NCBI GenBank assembly: GCA_041751955.1
Contig: JBGSIB010000011.1
Location: forward strand, 1 to 64,000
Source of the DNA: UBA2040 sp041751955
GTDB lineage: Bacteria > Bacteroidota > Bacteroidia > Flavobacteriales_D > Crocinitomicaceae
DNA: 64,000 nt
Direction: 5' to 3'
Of this stretch, positions 43,936 through 52,578 are shown one piece after another; positions within the stretch are counted from its first letter, which is position 1, and each line of letters starts with the position of its first letter. Under the pieces are notes generated by a model. The model was not told the DNA's origin. It was given only the letters and a program-made list of their open reading frames with translations, and searched no databases. The position numbers were made by a program, and so were the translations under genes.

Positions 43936-44917
43936 TTATTCTTTCAGTGGACAATGAACCGTCCTTCAATTCGATTTGAACGAGATAAGTTCCGGATTGT
44001 AAAAAATTCAAATCCAAGTTGTTGTCTATTGAATTTAAAACGATTTTTCCTGATAAATCTTTGACCTGTATGTTTTTCACCTCCGCTAGATTTATTTCAA
44101 TCTTTGTAAAGCCATTCGTTGGATTTGGAAAAATCGAAAATTTAGATTTCGTCTTTTCTGAAACTGAATTTACACCGTATTGATACAAAACTGCTACGGC
44201 ATCCAAATCAAAACCACCAGCCTCAAAATCAGTAGGGTAGGGGTCGTTGATGTAGTTTCCATTTTGATCTTGCGTTCCATAATTTGGGTTAATACTCCCA
44301 ACCACATCGATTACTTTAACATGTGTTATCGCGTTGATATCCAATCCGTTTATTCCTGATAATTCTACTAAATCAAATGGGGTTCCGTATCCCGAACGAT
44401 ATTTCCCTGCTAGATTATTGATCTTTGTCGCTTCGCCTACCTCTTCAAATGGACCGATCTGAACAGAACTTTGCATATTGGACGTCGCTGGAAAACGGAA
44501 ATAATTTATACCATCGCTGCTTACTTCTACAAAAGCAAGTTCCAAGAAATTGTCGTTGAATGCATTTTCAAACACAGCAAAATCAGGACCTGAACCATTA
44601 AAAATCGGATGTTCGAAAGTAAGTATGGCAACACCGCTGTCGCCAAGCGTCACTGTTCCTATTTCATCTGCCGCGCCAATTGCATTGGATTCCATACCAG
44701 ATGAAACGACTCCGAGTGAGGGATTCGCTATGTTTAAATATCCTCTTTCCACCGCGCAATTTGTCGCCCAAGCGATAATGGTTGAGCTGTCTTTTGCAAT
44801 TCCGTTTGAAGTGAAATGACCGATTGGGCCAGCAAATTGCCCAAACAATATTTGAGGAATCCACGCGATTAAAAAGCAGGTGAATAAAAATTTGATTTTC
44901 AATAACTGTGCAATCAT
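43925..44917 (-). CDS. T9SS-sorted cell-surface protein under cobalamin riboswitch
   Basis: 330 residues from ATG 44917. Signal peptide ending QILFGQ, a beta-rich domain with NGSGPDFAVFENAFNDNFLELAFVEVSSDGINYFRFPA, a Ca-binding-looking DVVGSINPNYGTQDQNGNYINDPYPTDFEAGGFDLDAVAVLY, then a type A T9SS C-terminal sorting domain: FSIFPNPTNGFTKIEI ... GTYLVQIELKDG ... RIIKQ. Cargo of this kind is moved to the surface by the T9SS. The leader carries a cobalamin riboswitch, so a role in vitamin B12 capture is inferred; it shares no motif with the known B12 lipoprotein BtuG. Confidence 0.85.
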   Translation of the reverse strand: MIAQLLKIKFLFTCFLIAWIPQILFGQFAGPIGHFTSNGIAKDSSTIIAWATNCAVERGYLNIANPSLGVVSSGMESNAIGAADEIGTVTLGDSGVAILTFEHPIFNGSGPDFAVFENAFNDNFLELAFVEVSSDGINYFRFPATSNMQSSVQIGPFEEVGEATKINNLAGKYRSGYGTPFDLVELSGINGLDINAITHVKVIDVVGSINPNYGTQDQNGNYINDPYPTDFEAGGFDLDAVAVLYQYGVNSVSEKTKSKFSIFPNPTNGFTKIEINLAEVKNIQVKDLSGKIVLNSIDNNLDLNFLQSGTYLVQIELKDGSLSTERIIKQ

Positions 44918-45001
44918 ATTTTGTTTACTATTTCGCCAAAACGCACAGAAGATTTCACTTTGAAAGTCTGTTTGTCTTTGATGCGAAGACAACAAACCAA
45001 A

Positions 45002-45090
45002 AGATTTTTAAGGTAATCTGACTTATCGACGAATCGAATTACAGTTGCGCAACAGCCCGCGAATCTCACACGGTTCCCCTTTCAAAATCA
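45002..45090 (-). ncRNA. Cobalamin riboswitch
   Basis: Read on the minus strand: GATTTTGAAAGGGGAACCG, TGTGAGATTCGCGGGCTG, TTGCGCAACTGTAA (B12 box region) and AAGTCAGATTACC, followed by AAAAATC that can pair with GATTTT to close helix P1. These match the conserved core of the cobalamin family in order and spacing. It lies about 85 bases upstream of the T9SS surface protein, so B12 should repress that gene. A short P1/P2 region suggests a compact variant. Confidence 0.88.
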
Positions 45091-45102
45091 TTGGAAGTCG
45101 CA

Positions 45103-45110
45103 CAAAGATA
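45103..45110 (-). promoter_or_regulatory. -7 element (TATCTTTG on minus strand) driving the riboswitch
   Basis: Exact TAnnTTTG match 12 bases before the first paired base of the riboswitch, the expected position for its transcription start. Confidence 0.6.
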
Positions 45111-45169
45111 GGGAAAAATGAATTGTGTAGAAATTCAACCGATTTTAAGAAAAGACTAATTTTATATTC

Positions 45170-45676
45170 ATGAATGAAAGCTTCGAAAGTTTGTGCAAAA
45201 AAGTGAAAAATCTGCCTTATGGTCGAAATGCTAATCGGCATGACTTTTTACTGGTCGTAAGCGAAGGACAAGGAACATGTAGTTCAAAACATGCTTTCCT
45301 AAAACTAGAAGCGGATAGGATTGGAGTCCCGCATGTTGAGTTGATTTTGGGGATGTATAGAATGCATAATGTGAATACGCCGAAAATTGGTCATGAATTG
45401 ATTGATAAAAGTTTGGTTTACCTACCTGAAGCGCATTGTTACGTGAGAATTGATGGAATTCCTCACGATTTCACCAGCGCAAATGCTGATCTTTCGAAAC
45501 TAGAAAACGATATCATTGAAGAAATTGTGATCATGCCTGAACAAGTCGTTGAATTCAAAATTGAATATCATAAAAACTTCCTGCGTGAATGGGTAGAAAA
45601 AGAAAAAATCGCCTACACCTTCGAGGAAATATGGCAAATTCGAGAGCAATGCATTACTCATTTAGCAAATTATTGA
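45170..45676 (+). CDS. Conserved protein of unknown function, transglutaminase-like motifs
   Basis: 168 residues, cytoplasmic, no signal. A cysteine in EGQGTCSSKHAFLKLEAD (Cys37) followed by EAHCYVRIDGIPHDFTSA (His and Asp) gives a Cys...His...Asp order like bacterial transglutaminase-like thiol enzymes. The match is motif-level only; it may be an unrelated fold. Confidence 0.55.
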   Translation: MNESFESLCKKVKNLPYGRNANRHDFLLVVSEGQGTCSSKHAFLKLEADRIGVPHVELILGMYRMHNVNTPKIGHELIDKSLVYLPEAHCYVRIDGIPHDFTSANADLSKLENDIIEEIVIMPEQVVEFKIEYHKNFLREWVEKEKIAYTFEEIWQIREQCITHLANY

Positions 45677-45779
45677 CTTCAATGTTTCCCTTTCCTTAAA
45701 GCTCGATCCGAATAAGCAAAAAAGCGTTAAGATTCCAAGAGTTTTTTTTTATTCCTTCAACAACTACGCTAGTATATAC

Positions 45780-45787
45780 TATTTTTG
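45780..45787 (+). promoter_or_regulatory. Putative -7 element (TATTTTTG) for the DsbD-type genes
   Basis: Exact TAnnTTTG match ending five bases before the ATG at 45793. Confidence 0.5.
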
Positions 45788-45792
45788 TCATT

Positions 45793-46224
45793 ATGAAATT
45801 CATCGGTACATTTTTCTTACTCACTCTCAGCCTAATTTCCTTTGGTCAGGATGAAATTACTTGGTCGGGAAGTTTTGATATTGAAAAAAACAAAGCGCTG
45901 ATTACGGCTGAATTAAAGGACGGATGGCACGTTTATAGCATGTTTGTCGATGAAATGTCTGGGCCGGTTTCTACCAAGTTTGAATTCCTTGAAAATCCAA
46001 GCGTAGAAGTCCGAAGTGAAATTGTAGAACCTGAACCGATAGTCTCGTATGATCAAAATTTCGAAGCAGAACTGCAGTATTTCGAGAAAACTGTTACCTT
46101 CGAGCAAGAACTCATGATCAAAGCGCCCACCGAATTAAAATACATTGTTACGTTTATGATTTGTAATGATGTAATGTGTTATCCTCCTGTGGATGAGGTG
46201 GTGCAAATATCTATTTTGAAGTAA
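45793..46224 (+). CDS. Stand-alone DsbD N-terminal (alpha) domain protein
   Basis: 143 residues with a signal peptide ending LISFGQ. The mature domain ITWSGSFDIEKNKALITAELKDGWHVYS, STKFEFLEN and the final YIVTFMICNDVMCYPPVDEVV matches the DsbD alpha domain, whose C-x-x-x-x-C accepts electrons from the membrane domain (Cys133 and Cys138 here). The next gene, three bases on, carries its own alpha domain, so this is a tandem extra copy. Confidence 0.8.
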   Translation: MKFIGTFFLLTLSLISFGQDEITWSGSFDIEKNKALITAELKDGWHVYSMFVDEMSGPVSTKFEFLENPSVEVRSEIVEPEPIVSYDQNFEAELQYFEKTVTFEQELMIKAPTELKYIVTFMICNDVMCYPPVDEVVQISILK

Positions 46225-46227
46225 GTT

Positions 46228-48354
46228 ATGGTGAAAAAACATCTTTTAATACTTTTAGGAACGATAAGTTTGTTGCTAAACTTTACATCTTTATCCTTTG
46301 CTCAATTAGAGTTTCCTGAGGATAAAGTCAAAGCAAAATTTTCTGTTGAACAAAATGGTTGCGAAGCTACGATTGTTGCTACTGTAACTGTGGTTTCGAA
46401 GTGGCATATTAATGCAGTGAAAATACCTCAACCAACTTTTCTTTTGCCAACAACATTAACTTTAAGTGGGAATAAGAATTATAGTTTGGTGGGTGGAACG
46501 ATAGAACCTAAACCTCATTTCATGCATGACGATGCTTCGGATGAAGATTTGTACTACCATGAAGGCACATTTAAAATCAAACAGAAAATTACGATTAAAA
46601 GTAAAACTGATTTTACGATAGAAGGTGTTTTTCATTTTCAAACGTGTAACGATGTTAGATGTTTGCCTGAATACGACATGACTTTTAAGGTAACGATTAA
46701 AGGATGTGCAGAAGAATTAATCGATCCAACAAAAGAAAATGCCCTGGAAACTGATGCAGCGAAACAAAAAGCCAAAGAGGATAGTTTAGAAGCCTTACAA
46801 AATTCGAGTCAAGAAGGAGATAACGATACCTCGAGAATTCACAACGGGAAAAGTAGTGATTCAGATTCAAATAGTTCTGATGAAACTGGAGGAAGAAAAG
46901 TAGATAAAAATACATCTTTACTAAAGATTTTCATTTGGTCTTTTTTGAGCGGTTTAGCGGCATTGTTAACGCCTTGTGTATTTCCAATGATTCCAATGAC
47001 TGTTAGCTTCTTTACCAAACAAAGCAAGACAAAAGCTCAAGGAGTTAGAAACGCTATAATTTATGGCTTGTCGATAATCGCAATTTATATATTATTGGGC
47101 ACCGCTGTTACTGCAATTTTTGGCGCAGAGGTGTTGAATGAAATGTCGACAAATCCAACTTTCAATATTGTATTCTTCTTGATTCTGGTAGTTTTTGCCG
47201 TTTCATTTATGGGTGCATTTGAGATCAGAATGCCGAGTAAATGGGTAAACAAAGCGGATAGCAAAGCCGACAAAGGCGGTTTAATAGGCATTTTCTTTAT
47301 GGCTTTAGCGCTCGCTTTAGTATCATTTTCATGCACAGGTCCTATTGTAGGCACACTGTTAGTGCAAGCTGCAAGCGAGGGGGGAATTGCGCCCTTGTTA
47401 GGTATGTTTGGGTTCTCTTTGGCCTTAGCTTTGCCTTTCGGACTGTTTGCCGCATTTCCAGGCTGGATGAATTCATTACCTAAGTCTGGCGGATGGTTGA
47501 ATACTGTAAAAGTGGTTCTCGGTTTCTTGGAGTTAGCGTTGGCCTTTAAATTTCTTTCAAATGCAGATTTGTCTCTTCAGGCTCATCTTCTCGAACGCGA
47601 GATATTCCTGGCGATTTGGATTGGTATTTTCTTAGTATTGGCAATGTATCTTTTCGGATTTATTCGTCTACCTCATGATAGCAAGATTGAATATTTGTCG
47701 GTTGGTAGAACCATTTTAGGAATTGTAGTATTGACGTTTGTGATTTATATTATCCCAGGTATTTTTGGAGCACCTTTGAAATTAATCAGCGCTTTCCCAC
47801 CGCCAATGAGTTATAGTGAATCCCCATTAGGATTTGGTGGAGGTGGCGTCTCTAATTCTAGTGATCAACCGATAATTGATGGTACTCATTTAGGTCCCCA
47901 AAATATTATGGTATTTCATGAATATGATAAAGCTTTGGCTTATGCAAAAGAGGTAGGAAAACCTTTATTTGTTGATTTTACGGGGCATAACTGTGTTAAT
48001 TGTCGTAAAATGGAACAAAGCGTTTGGGGTGAACCAGGTATCATAGACAAACTTCGTAATGATGTTGTTATTGTATCACTTCACGTTGATGAGCGACTTC
48101 CTTTACCAGAATCAGAACAAAAAACAGTCGAAATGGGTCCTGGAAGAATGAAAGACTTAAAAACTACTGGAGATAAATGGATGTACCTTCAAATAAGTAA
48201 ATATAAAGTTACTTCACAACCATATTATAGAATGCTTGGCCCGAATGGAGAAGATTTGGACAATGGCTCTGCGGACTATGAAAATCATAGTAACGTAGAT
48301 AAATTCAGATCTTGGCTAGAGAGTGGAATTGACTTGTTCAAAAAAGCAGAATAA
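46228..48354 (+). CDS. dsbD: Thiol:disulfide interchange protein DsbD
   Basis: 708 residues: signal peptide ending SLSFAQ, alpha domain (about 25-165, ending FQTCNDVRCLPEYD), an acidic Ser-rich linker (about 185-230), eight membrane segments (about 233-520) with LLTPCVFPMIPMTVSFF and SFSCTGPIVGTLL holding the two membrane cysteines, and a C-terminal thioredoxin domain with HNCVNCRKME. Electrons pass from cytoplasmic thioredoxin to periplasmic thiol partners. The linker between alpha and membrane domains is unusually long and charged. Confidence 0.93.
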   Translation: MVKKHLLILLGTISLLLNFTSLSFAQLEFPEDKVKAKFSVEQNGCEATIVATVTVVSKWHINAVKIPQPTFLLPTTLTLSGNKNYSLVGGTIEPKPHFMHDDASDEDLYYHEGTFKIKQKITIKSKTDFTIEGVFHFQTCNDVRCLPEYDMTFKVTIKGCAEELIDPTKENALETDAAKQKAKEDSLEALQNSSQEGDNDTSRIHNGKSSDSDSNSSDETGGRKVDKNTSLLKIFIWSFLSGLAALLTPCVFPMIPMTVSFFTKQSKTKAQGVRNAIIYGLSIIAIYILLGTAVTAIFGAEVLNEMSTNPTFNIVFFLILVVFAVSFMGAFEIRMPSKWVNKADSKADKGGLIGIFFMALALALVSFSCTGPIVGTLLVQAASEGGIAPLLGMFGFSLALALPFGLFAAFPGWMNSLPKSGGWLNTVKVVLGFLELALAFKFLSNADLSLQAHLLEREIFLAIWIGIFLVLAMYLFGFIRLPHDSKIEYLSVGRTILGIVVLTFVIYIIPGIFGAPLKLISAFPPPMSYSESPLGFGGGGVSNSSDQPIIDGTHLGPQNIMVFHEYDKALAYAKEVGKPLFVDFTGHNCVNCRKMEQSVWGEPGIIDKLRNDVVIVSLHVDERLPLPESEQKTVEMGPGRMKDLKTTGDKWMYLQISKYKVTSQPYYRMLGPNGEDLDNGSADYENHSNVDKFRSWLESGIDLFKKAE

Positions 48355-48370
48355 CACAAGCTTGTGTTTT
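48353..48370 (+). terminator. Possible terminator after dsbD
   Basis: AACACA-AGCT-TGTGTTTT: a perfect 16-base palindrome overlapping the stop codon and followed by a short T run. Weak. Confidence 0.35.
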
Positions 48371-48396
48371 AATCCAATCCCGTTAACTTTAAACCC

Positions 48397-50493
48397 ATGA
48401 ATGATTTTCTGGGTACACCCATCGAATATTTAAAAGGTGTTGGTCCTAAAAGGGCTGAACTTTTGAAGAAAGAGTTGGGTATCGCGTCCTTCGAAGATTT
48501 ACTTTTTCATTTCCCCTTTCGTTACGTTGACCGCACCGCCTATCAAAAAGTGGCTGATGCGGCTTATATGGATACACCTCTTCAATTGAAAGGACGAATT
48601 ACGACGATGAAAATGACAGGTGTCGGACGAGGGAAGAGAATGTCGGCTTTGTTTGAAGACGAATCTGGGAAAATAGAATTAATATGGTTTCAAGGCGTTG
48701 AATGGGTAAAGAAGACCATTTCTCCTGGAAGAATTTACCAGATTTACGGCAAAGCCAAAAAGTTTGGAACGGGTTTTAATATTGCCCATCCTGAAGTCAC
48801 CGCTTGGGAAAACGTGGACCAAACTGGCGGAATGCAGGGCGTATATTCCAGTACGGAAAAGTTGAATGACATAGGCTTGCACACCAAAGGAATTTCGAAA
48901 ATTGCCGTTGGTTTAGTCGAACAAATTAGAGGAAAAATTACAGAGACTTTACCCAATAAAATTCTATCCCAATATAATTTAGAAAGCCTTGAAAATTCTT
49001 TGATTCAAATACATCGACCAGATTCTGAAGACCAAGTACGAAAAGCAATATTTAGATTGAAATTTGAAGAACTTTTCTTCCTGCAATTGGAACTGCTTCA
49101 TCGCAAACAAATCAGTTTTGAAAAAGGAAAAGGCTTTGTTTTTCCTAAATTGAGTAAGTTTTTCAATACTTTTTATGAAAATCATTTGCCATTCGATCTT
49201 ACCAATGCACAAAAGCGGGTTTTGAAAGAAATTAGAAGCGATGTTACTTCAGGAAAACACATGAATCGTTTGCTTCAAGGAGACGTTGGAAGTGGAAAGA
49301 CCTTTGTAGCATTGTTGGCCGCTTTAATGGCGATAGACAATGATTTTCAAGCCGCGATAATTGCACCAACAGAAATTTTAGCGACACAACATTACGAAGG
49401 AATTTCAACTTTGCTCGAACCGCTGGGCATTAAAGTCGGACTATTGAAAGGTTCCGTCACCAAGAAAAAACGAGAAGTCCTTCATGAACAGTTGAGAAAT
49501 GGGGAAATGCATTTACTCATAGGCACCCACGCGCTCTTGGAAAATGAAGTTAGGTTTTTGAACTTGGGTATGGTTGTCATAGACGAACAGCATCGATTTG
49601 GTGTGGCACAAAGAGCAAAAATGTGGCGAAAAAATGTAATTCCTCCTCACGTTTTGATTATGACCGCAACACCCATTCCTCGAACCTTGGCTATGACTTT
49701 TTATGGCGACTTGGATGTTTCCGTAATAGATGAATTACCGCCGGGAAGAAAACCAATTACGACAGTTCATCGCAACGAGTCCAATCGTTTGGCGGTTTTT
49801 AAATTTATGAAAGAGGAAATCGCTTTGGGGCGACAAATCTATATTGTTTATCCCTTGATTGCCGAGTCGAAAACACTTGATTTGAATAATTTGCTAGAAG
49901 GACATGAAGCCATATCGAGAGCATTTCCTTTACCTGATTTCAAAGTAAGTATCCTTCACGGACAGATGAAAGCAGATGCAAAGCAATTTGAAATGAATCG
50001 ATTTGTGAAAGGTGAAACAAATATTATGGTCGCCACAACTGTAATCGAAGTAGGGGTTAATGTTCCCAATGCCAGCGTTATGATTATCGAGAATTCTGAA
50101 CGATTTGGTCTGTCCCAATTGCATCAGTTGCGGGGCAGAGTGGGGCGCGGTGCGGATAAATCCTATTGCATACTAATGTCTTCACATAAAATTTCAAGAG
50201 AAGCGAAAAAGCGAATTGAAACAATGGTGCGCACACAAGATGGATTTGAAATTGCTGAAGTTGATTTGGAAATTCGCGGTCCCGGCGATATAATGGGAAC
50301 CCAACAAAGTGGAGATTTAAATTTAAAATTAGCTGATTTAGCGAAGGATGGTACGCTTGTTATTTTAGCTAGAGATGCGGCGCGAGAGGTTTTGCTAGAG
50401 GATGAAAATTTGCTGAGAACGGAACATGTTCAGATTAGGTTGAAGTTGGAGAAGATGTTGCGAGCGCGGCCGGATTGGGGGAAGATTAGTTGA
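48397..50493 (+). CDS. recG: ATP-dependent DNA helicase RecG
   Basis: 698 residues. N-terminal wedge/OB domain (about 1-250, LKGVGPKRAELLKKELGI at the start), then helicase motifs LQGDVGSGKT (I), VIDEQHRFG (II), MTATPIPRT (III), STVIEVGVNVPNA-like VATTVIEVGVNVPNA (V) and QLRGRVGRG (VI). RecG remodels stalled forks and Holliday junctions. Length and order are standard. Confidence 0.97.
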   Translation: MNDFLGTPIEYLKGVGPKRAELLKKELGIASFEDLLFHFPFRYVDRTAYQKVADAAYMDTPLQLKGRITTMKMTGVGRGKRMSALFEDESGKIELIWFQGVEWVKKTISPGRIYQIYGKAKKFGTGFNIAHPEVTAWENVDQTGGMQGVYSSTEKLNDIGLHTKGISKIAVGLVEQIRGKITETLPNKILSQYNLESLENSLIQIHRPDSEDQVRKAIFRLKFEELFFLQLELLHRKQISFEKGKGFVFPKLSKFFNTFYENHLPFDLTNAQKRVLKEIRSDVTSGKHMNRLLQGDVGSGKTFVALLAALMAIDNDFQAAIIAPTEILATQHYEGISTLLEPLGIKVGLLKGSVTKKKREVLHEQLRNGEMHLLIGTHALLENEVRFLNLGMVVIDEQHRFGVAQRAKMWRKNVIPPHVLIMTATPIPRTLAMTFYGDLDVSVIDELPPGRKPITTVHRNESNRLAVFKFMKEEIALGRQIYIVYPLIAESKTLDLNNLLEGHEAISRAFPLPDFKVSILHGQMKADAKQFEMNRFVKGETNIMVATTVIEVGVNVPNASVMIIENSERFGLSQLHQLRGRVGRGADKSYCILMSSHKISREAKKRIETMVRTQDGFEIAEVDLEIRGPGDIMGTQQSGDLNLKLADLAKDGTLVILARDAAREVLLEDENLLRTEHVQIRLKLEKMLRARPDWGKIS

Positions 50494-50539
50494 TGTTTAA
50501 GGTGTTGTTATTCAGATACTTGAAGTTTAATCAGTATCA

Positions 50540-50570
50540 AGCTAAATAAAAATTTAAATTTTTATTTTTT
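50540..50570. repeat. A/T palindrome, left of ArsR gene
   Basis: AAGCTAAATAAAAATTTAAA followed by TTTTTATTTTTT. The core AAATAAAAATTTAAATTTTTATTT is perfectly self-complementary. Preceded by ATCAGTATC. Its near copy is at 50991-51032 on the far side of the ArsR gene in the same orientation. Confidence 0.7.
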
Positions 50571-50649
50571 CAAGTTTTATTTTGATTGATTGAATAAAAT
50601 TTTCTAACTTAAATGGAAATATGTTTTATTAACCAAACCTTTTTTAATT

Positions 50650-50963
50650 ATGCCAGCAAGAAAAACCGAACAATTTGGACGTAACCATGTCTTGAATTCA
50701 CAGATAGGAAGAGCCTTGTCTCATCCCGCCAGATTGAGAATTATCGAAATTTTAAAAACTGAAATTATTGCGAAGAATACGGATTTACTTAAAATTCTTA
50801 AATTGTCACAACCAAGTGTTTCAAATCATATTAAAAAACTTCAAGAAGCAGATTTAATCGATTTGACTTTCGCACTAACAATTCTTTCTTTATTTCACTT
50901 CGTGAAAATGCGGAGTTTAGGGTTAAGGAATTCGTGGACGGGCTGTTTGGGAATGCTGCGTAA
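50650..50963 (+). pseudogene. ArsR-type HTH regulator with a frameshift after the recognition helix
   Basis: The open frame from ATG 50650 gives GRALSHPARLRIIEILKTE and KLSQPSVSNHIKKLQEADLI, a standard ArsR winged helix, then runs through FALTILSLFHFVKMRSLG, which looks nothing like a protein of this family, to a stop at 50973. One frame over, the same DNA encodes DFRTNNSFFISLRENAEFRV and KEFVDGLFGNAA, ending at 50963, which reads as the normal wing and C-terminal helix. The break lies at about 50860-50872. Pseudogene or sequencing error; it is enclosed by two A/T palindromes. Confidence 0.7.
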
Positions 50964-50990
50964 ATCATTATAAATCAGTAATTAAGCTTT

Positions 50991-51032
50991 AAGCTAAATA
51001 AAAATTTAAATATTTAAATTTTTATTTTTTTT
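50991..51032. repeat. A/T palindrome, right of ArsR gene
   Basis: AAGCTAAATAAAAATTTAAA, then TATTTAAATTTTTATTTTTTTT. Direct repeat of the element at 50540 with an 8-base insertion in its centre; preceded by ATCAGTAATTAAGC as the left copy is by ATCAGTATC. Confidence 0.7.
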
Positions 51033-51099
51033 CATGGATTTCAGTTCTTTCCAATTTCTTTCCATAGTTTTACGTTATTATTTTTTCATCTACCCCAAA

Positions 51100-52557
51100 A
51101 TGACAAACCGAATTGTAATAATATTGCTATTCCTTGTTTCTGGCCTAAACGCTCAGGAACAATTCGGTGCGTCTTCTTCCAATTATACACCAACATTATC
51201 TGTTTTTACCAATCCTTCGTCCATGTTGGATTCAAAAACTTGGCTCGACATCCATATAATTGGCGCCGGTGCTTATGTCAATAACAACATGGTTTATGTC
51301 GAAAATTCAGGGGTTTTGCCACTGATTAGACAAAGAGATAGACAATTTGATAACAACAGCGTCAAATTTAATCGTGACCGAAATAATTATAAAGCCTATA
51401 ATCGAAACTTCGTCAACGTCCTATCAGGAGTTTGGTCGCAAGGAGATCATGCTGCAGGTCTGTTCTTTAACGCCCGTTCTTTCACTATGGCTCGAGGTAT
51501 ATCGGGTGATTTGGTAGGAATGATTGATAGTTCATTGGCTGGATTTTCTGTTGCTAAAAACCAACCTTTCGATTTTTCCAATATGTATTTGTCTTCGGTA
51601 AATTTTGGAGAAATTCAATTGAGTTATGGCTATACTTTTTACAAGAAAAAAAGAGACATGCTCATGGGAGGAATTTCGGTTAAAAAGTTTATTCCCATCG
51701 CTGGTGCCGCCGCACAGGTAAATGAATTACGGTTCAATTTGGCTTCTGATACCTCTTTTAACTATTTGTTCGCCAATATGGATGCGATGTATGTGCAACA
51801 ATCTGCCAAATTCCTGAAAGGAGGAATGGGGCTCGACCTTGGAGTGACCTTCCAAAAAATGGAGGCGGATTGTCGAAGTTATCAGCCAAATAGCAAGAAA
51901 ATGGGCTGCCGGACCCTTCATTACAAATATAAGTTAGGCGTTTCTGTGCTCGACATTGGTTCTGTAAAATTCAATAAAGATGACGTGCAAAGTCAAGGCG
52001 TAAGAATCAATGAACCGAATCTTTATTATAGCAATTACGATCAAATTAATACAGACACTATTTTTCAAGCCATTCAAACGCTTGATACCATTTTAGGTGA
52101 TGAGGACATTAGAAATGTCAATAAGATTCATCTTCCGACCGCCCTTTCTGTGCAATTTGACTATAATGTTTGGGACTCAAAAGTTTATGCTTTTGGAAGC
52201 TTGATGCAAGGACTACCTATCAGTCAGAATAAATTTGGTCTGAGAAGAGCGAATTCACTAATGGTTGGTGCCCGATTCGAGTCCAGATTTTTTGATATTG
52301 CTTTACCCATAAGTTTATATGATTACACAACACCACAGATAGGACTTTCCATGCGAATCTATTGTTTGACAATAGGAACCGACAAATTACTATCTCTTTT
52401 TGGAAACACAAATTTATACGGAGGCGACATCTATGCCCATGTCAAAATACCAATTTTCTACAATCCTAAATGTCGAAAAAAGGCAAAAAGTAATTTCAAG
52501 CAATACAATCCCAATCAGATTCGTAAAAAGAAAAGCGAATGTGACGCTTACCAATAG
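51100..52557 (+). CDS. DUF5723-family outer-membrane protein
   Basis: 485 residues from ATG 51100 (MTNRIVIILLFLVSGLNAQ signal; a 22-residue upstream extension begins inside the A/T repeat region). The mature part opens GASSSNYTPTLSVFTNPSSMLDSKTWLDIHIIGAGAYVNNNMVY, the DUF5723 start, and continues as a barrel (AAGLFFNARS, FGEIQLSYGYTF, MLMGGISVKKF, GGMGLDLGVTF). It ends in a basic, cysteine-containing tail (NPKCRKKAKSNFKQ). Function unknown. Confidence 0.8.
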   Translation: MTNRIVIILLFLVSGLNAQEQFGASSSNYTPTLSVFTNPSSMLDSKTWLDIHIIGAGAYVNNNMVYVENSGVLPLIRQRDRQFDNNSVKFNRDRNNYKAYNRNFVNVLSGVWSQGDHAAGLFFNARSFTMARGISGDLVGMIDSSLAGFSVAKNQPFDFSNMYLSSVNFGEIQLSYGYTFYKKKRDMLMGGISVKKFIPIAGAAAQVNELRFNLASDTSFNYLFANMDAMYVQQSAKFLKGGMGLDLGVTFQKMEADCRSYQPNSKKMGCRTLHYKYKLGVSVLDIGSVKFNKDDVQSQGVRINEPNLYYSNYDQINTDTIFQAIQTLDTILGDEDIRNVNKIHLPTALSVQFDYNVWDSKVYAFGSLMQGLPISQNKFGLRRANSLMVGARFESRFFDIALPISLYDYTTPQIGLSMRIYCLTIGTDKLLSLFGNTNLYGGDIYAHVKIPIFYNPKCRKKAKSNFKQYNPNQIRKKKSECDAYQ

Positions 52558-52578
52558 TCAACTGGAAAATAATTGCAT

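Noticed and set aside
45023..45241. Minus-strand open frame of 72 codons
   Set aside because: It overlaps the cobalamin riboswitch core and its promoter and has no protein-like composition.
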